A stretch of DNA of 64,000 bases from Hippasteria phrygiana (Eukaryota; Echinodermata; Asteroidea; Valvatida; Goniasteridae). The DNA is taken from the NCBI GenBank assembly GCA_037893225.1, contig JAZGUH010000445.1, forward strand, positions 186,001 to 250,000, in the 5' to 3' direction. The position numbers and the translations under genes were made by a program. Below are positions 62,509 to 64,000 of the stretch, one piece after another; the first letter of the stretch is position 1; each line of letters opens with the position of its first letter. The notes under the pieces were generated by a model. The model saw only the letters and a program-made list of their open reading frames with translations. It was not told the origin of the DNA and made no database searches.

Positions 62509-64000
62509 GACATGTATGGATAGCTTAGATCTGGCGCTACATGTTGCAATCATCGGCGGCTTCCCAGAGTTAAAACTTGTAGAGAAAATTCAAACCTCGC
62601 AATGTTTATTTTCTTTCCGGCCAACATCTGTGTACATATTACCGTCTATTTATTGCTCCATGCATGTCAAATTCCCTGGGATATGGACTTGCTTTATTCA
62701 TTCATAATTGCATGAAATATCAACCAAATGCAGTATTTTTGACATGTATGGATAGCTTAGATCTGGCGCTACATGTTGCAATTATCGGCGGCTTCTTAGA
62801 GTTAACACTTGTGGAGAAAATTCAAACCTCGCAATGTTTATTTTCTTCCCGGCCACCATCTGTGTGCAGATTACCTTTTATTTATTGCTCCATGCATGTC
62901 AAATTCCCTGGGGTATGGACTTGCTTTACTCATTCATAATTGCATGAAATATCAACCAAGTTCAGTATTTTTGACATGTATGGATAGCTTAGATCTGGCG
63001 CTACATGTTGCAATCATCGGCGGCTTCCTAGAGTTAAAACTTGTGGAGAAAATTCAAACCTCGCAATGTTTATTTTCTTTCCGGCCAACATCTGCGTGCA
63101 TATTACCTTCTATTTATTGCTCCATGCCTGTCAAATTCCCTGGGGTATGACTTGCTTTACTCATTCATAATTGCATGAAATATCAACCAAATACAGTAAT
63201 TTTGACATGTATGGATAGCTTAGATCTGGCGCTACATGTTGCAATCATCGGCGGCTTCCCAGATTTAAAACTTGTGGAGAAAATTCAAACCTCGCAATGT
63301 TTATTTTCTTTCCGGCTAACATCTGTGTACATGTTACCGTCTATTTATTGCTCCATGCATGTCAAATTCCTTGGGGTATGGACTTGCTTTACTCATTCAT
63401 AATTGCATGAAATATCAACCAAATTTAGTAATTTTGACATGTATGGATAGCTTAGATCTGGCGCTACATGTTGCAATCATCGGCGGCTTCCTAGAGTTAA
63501 AACTGGTGGAGAAAATTCAAACCTCGCAATGTTTATTTTCTTCCCGGCCACCATCTGTGTGCAGATTACCTTTTATTTATTGCTCCATGCCTGTCAAATT
63601 CCCTGGGGTATGGACTTGCTTTACTCATTCATAATTGCATGAAATATCAACCAAATTCAGTAATTTTGACATGTATGGATAGCTTAGATCTGGCGCTACA
63701 TGTTGCAATCATCGGCGGCTTCCTAGAGTTAAAACTTGTGTAGAAAATTCAAACCTCGCAATGTTTATTTTCTTTCCGGCCAACATCTGTGTACATGTTA
63801 CCGTCTATTTATTGCTCCATGCATGTCAAATTGCCTGGGGTATGGACTTGCTTTACTCATTCATAATTGCATGAAATATCAACCAAATTCAGTAATTTTG
63901 ACATGTATGGATAGCTTAGATCTGGCGCTACATGTTGCAATCATCGGCGGCTTCCCAGAGTTAAAACTTGTGGAGAAAATTCAAACCTCGCAATGTTTAT
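62505..64000. repeat. Copy 2 of the 5,332-bp duplication, cut by the window end
   Basis: The sequence follows 57173-58668 at offset 5,332 bp, including CCAAGTTCAG in m13 and the m5s-like unit with TC133-134 at 63639. It lacks the private T of 57310. The last monomer start is at 63989, so 12 bases of a further monomer are present. Confidence 0.87.

Larger units (their letters stand above)
1249..63150. repeat. 44 short (231-bp) monomers sharing one 1-bp deletion
   Basis: GGGGTATGGAC is reduced to GGGGTATGAC. The A following the lost G lies at 1249, 2176, 2871, 3798, 4725, 5652, 6579, 9362, 10985, 11448, 12143, 13070, 13997, 14924, 17707, 19330, 19793, 20720, 21415, 22342, 22573, 23732, 27675, 29530, 30689, 31848, 32775, 33702, 34165, 35092, 35787, 36714, 37873, 39728, 45295, 50862, 55037, 55964, 56891, 57818, 60369, 61296, 62223 and 63150. 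The commonest spacing is 927 bp (three 232-bp units plus one 231-bp unit). In 43 of the 44 the site follows CCTGTC (monomer position 67 = C); 20720 is the exception. The count exactly explains the total length of the 276 monomers. Confidence 0.95.
1..64000. repeat. Satellite DNA array, 232-bp monomer, 276 head-to-tail copies
   Basis: The same unit recurs every 232 or 231 bases across the whole window, always in the same orientation. Type key, by monomer position: m1 TC at 133-134, T139, TTCCTT near 76-80; m2 TT133-134, CTGGTGG, CCCGGCCACC, CCTGTC; m3 GC133-134, GCTTTGATC, CTTCCTGGCC; m4 GC, ATGTATAG, T182, CTGCGTGC, CCTGTC, 1-bp deletion; m5 AC, CCCAGAGTTAACAC; m5p AC, CCCAGATTT, TTCCTT; m5s AC, CTTGTGTAG, TTGCCT; m6 TC, A139, CCCAGAG; m7 TT, ACACGTT, GAGGTA, CTTGATTT; m8 GC, ACAAGT, CTTGTAG, TTTATTC; m9 GC, T139, CCTAGAG; m10 as m5 but CCTTTT; m11 TT, CTTGTAG, GGGATATGG; m12 GC, T139, CTTAGAGTTAACAC; m13 TC, T139, CTGCGTGC, 1-bp deletion. 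A centromeric or heterochromatic location is inference. The satellite family and species are not recognised. Confidence 0.98.

Noticed and set aside
67..63634. Hundreds of overlapping 66-120 codon open frames with similar predicted peptides, all on the + strand
   Set aside because: They are by-products of the repeat. The 232-bp period shifts frame by one each monomer, so the same DNA is read in successive frames. Starts and stops fall at fixed monomer positions, the frames overlap heavily, and there is no promoter, splice or codon-usage signal. Variants between copies include free stop and frame changes, which does not fit coding constraint.
1..64000. CRISPR array
   Set aside because: The repeating unit is 232 bp and contiguous, with no short constant repeat alternating with unrelated spacers and no cas genes.
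1..64000. Transposable element or its tandemly amplified part
   Set aside because: No terminal repeats, target-site duplications, transposase, integrase or reverse transcriptase coding segments were seen. An origin of the monomer from a mobile element cannot be excluded but has no support here.
1..64000. Array of bacterial repeats or a repeat-protein gene
   Set aside because: The monomer length is not a multiple of three, every frame is stopped at least once per one to two monomers, and no ribosome binding sites or operon context exist. The size and homogeneity fit eukaryotic satellite DNA.
1..64000. Telomeric repeats or a subtelomeric junction
   Set aside because: No TTAGGG, TTTAGGG or TTAGG tandem runs occur anywhere in the window.

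Overview
The window is one uninterrupted tandem satellite array. No gene, RNA gene, transposon or unique sequence interrupts it from base 1 to base 64,000. All copies point the same way (head to tail). Taking CGCAATG as monomer position 1, base 1 starts a monomer and a new one starts at 63,989, so there are 276 complete monomers in 63,988 bases. The monomer is 232 bp; 44 monomers are 231 bp because of one recurring single-base deletion. The arithmetic closes exactly (232 x 232 + 44 x 231 = 63,988), so no other net length change is needed. The first monomer is about 37.5% G+C by hand count.

This is eukaryotic repetitive DNA of the kind found at centromeres, pericentromeres or other constitutive heterochromatin. 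I do not recognise the monomer as a named family and cannot place the species: nothing in the window is taxonomically informative. The many overlapping 66-120 codon open frames come from reading a repeat whose length is 3n+1, and I do not annotate them as genes.

The internal structure is rich. Monomers fall into about 13 recurring types, here m1-m13 plus m5p and m5s, and these are arranged in higher-order repeats (HORs). A unit is counted from ATGAAATAT (monomer position 115) to the same point in the next monomer. Two HORs dominate. Alpha is an 8-mer of 1,854 bp (m5-m11-m12-m13-m5p-m2-m3-m4) with two short monomers per copy. Beta is a 7-mer of 1,624 bp (m7-m8-m9-m7-m8-m10-m1) with none. Runs of m2-m3-m4 link them, and 5-mer variants of 1,159 bp also occur.

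Layout: 1-2,895 irregular; 2,896-6,603 two alpha copies; 6,604-11,703 linkers, one beta and an m7-m8-m9 run; 11,756-20,100 an apparently exact second copy of 3,411-11,755 (8,345 bp); 20,101-23,293 an island of irregular, more mutated units; 23,294-26,140 beta; 26,145-29,854 a 1,855-bp tandem duplication; 29,787-33,726 5-mers and one alpha; 33,727-38,361 5-, 6- and 7-mer variants built on m2-m3-m4-m5s; 38,362-54,366 mostly beta, including a 3.9-kb duplication in which one copy has lost exactly one monomer; 54,367-58,306 linker and alpha; 58,307-64,000 mixed units, ending inside the second copy of a 5,332-bp duplication. The pattern of nested direct duplications and hybrid monomers at junctions fits repeated unequal exchange (or replication slippage) in a young, actively homogenising array. 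Assembly error cannot be excluded for the largest exact duplication.
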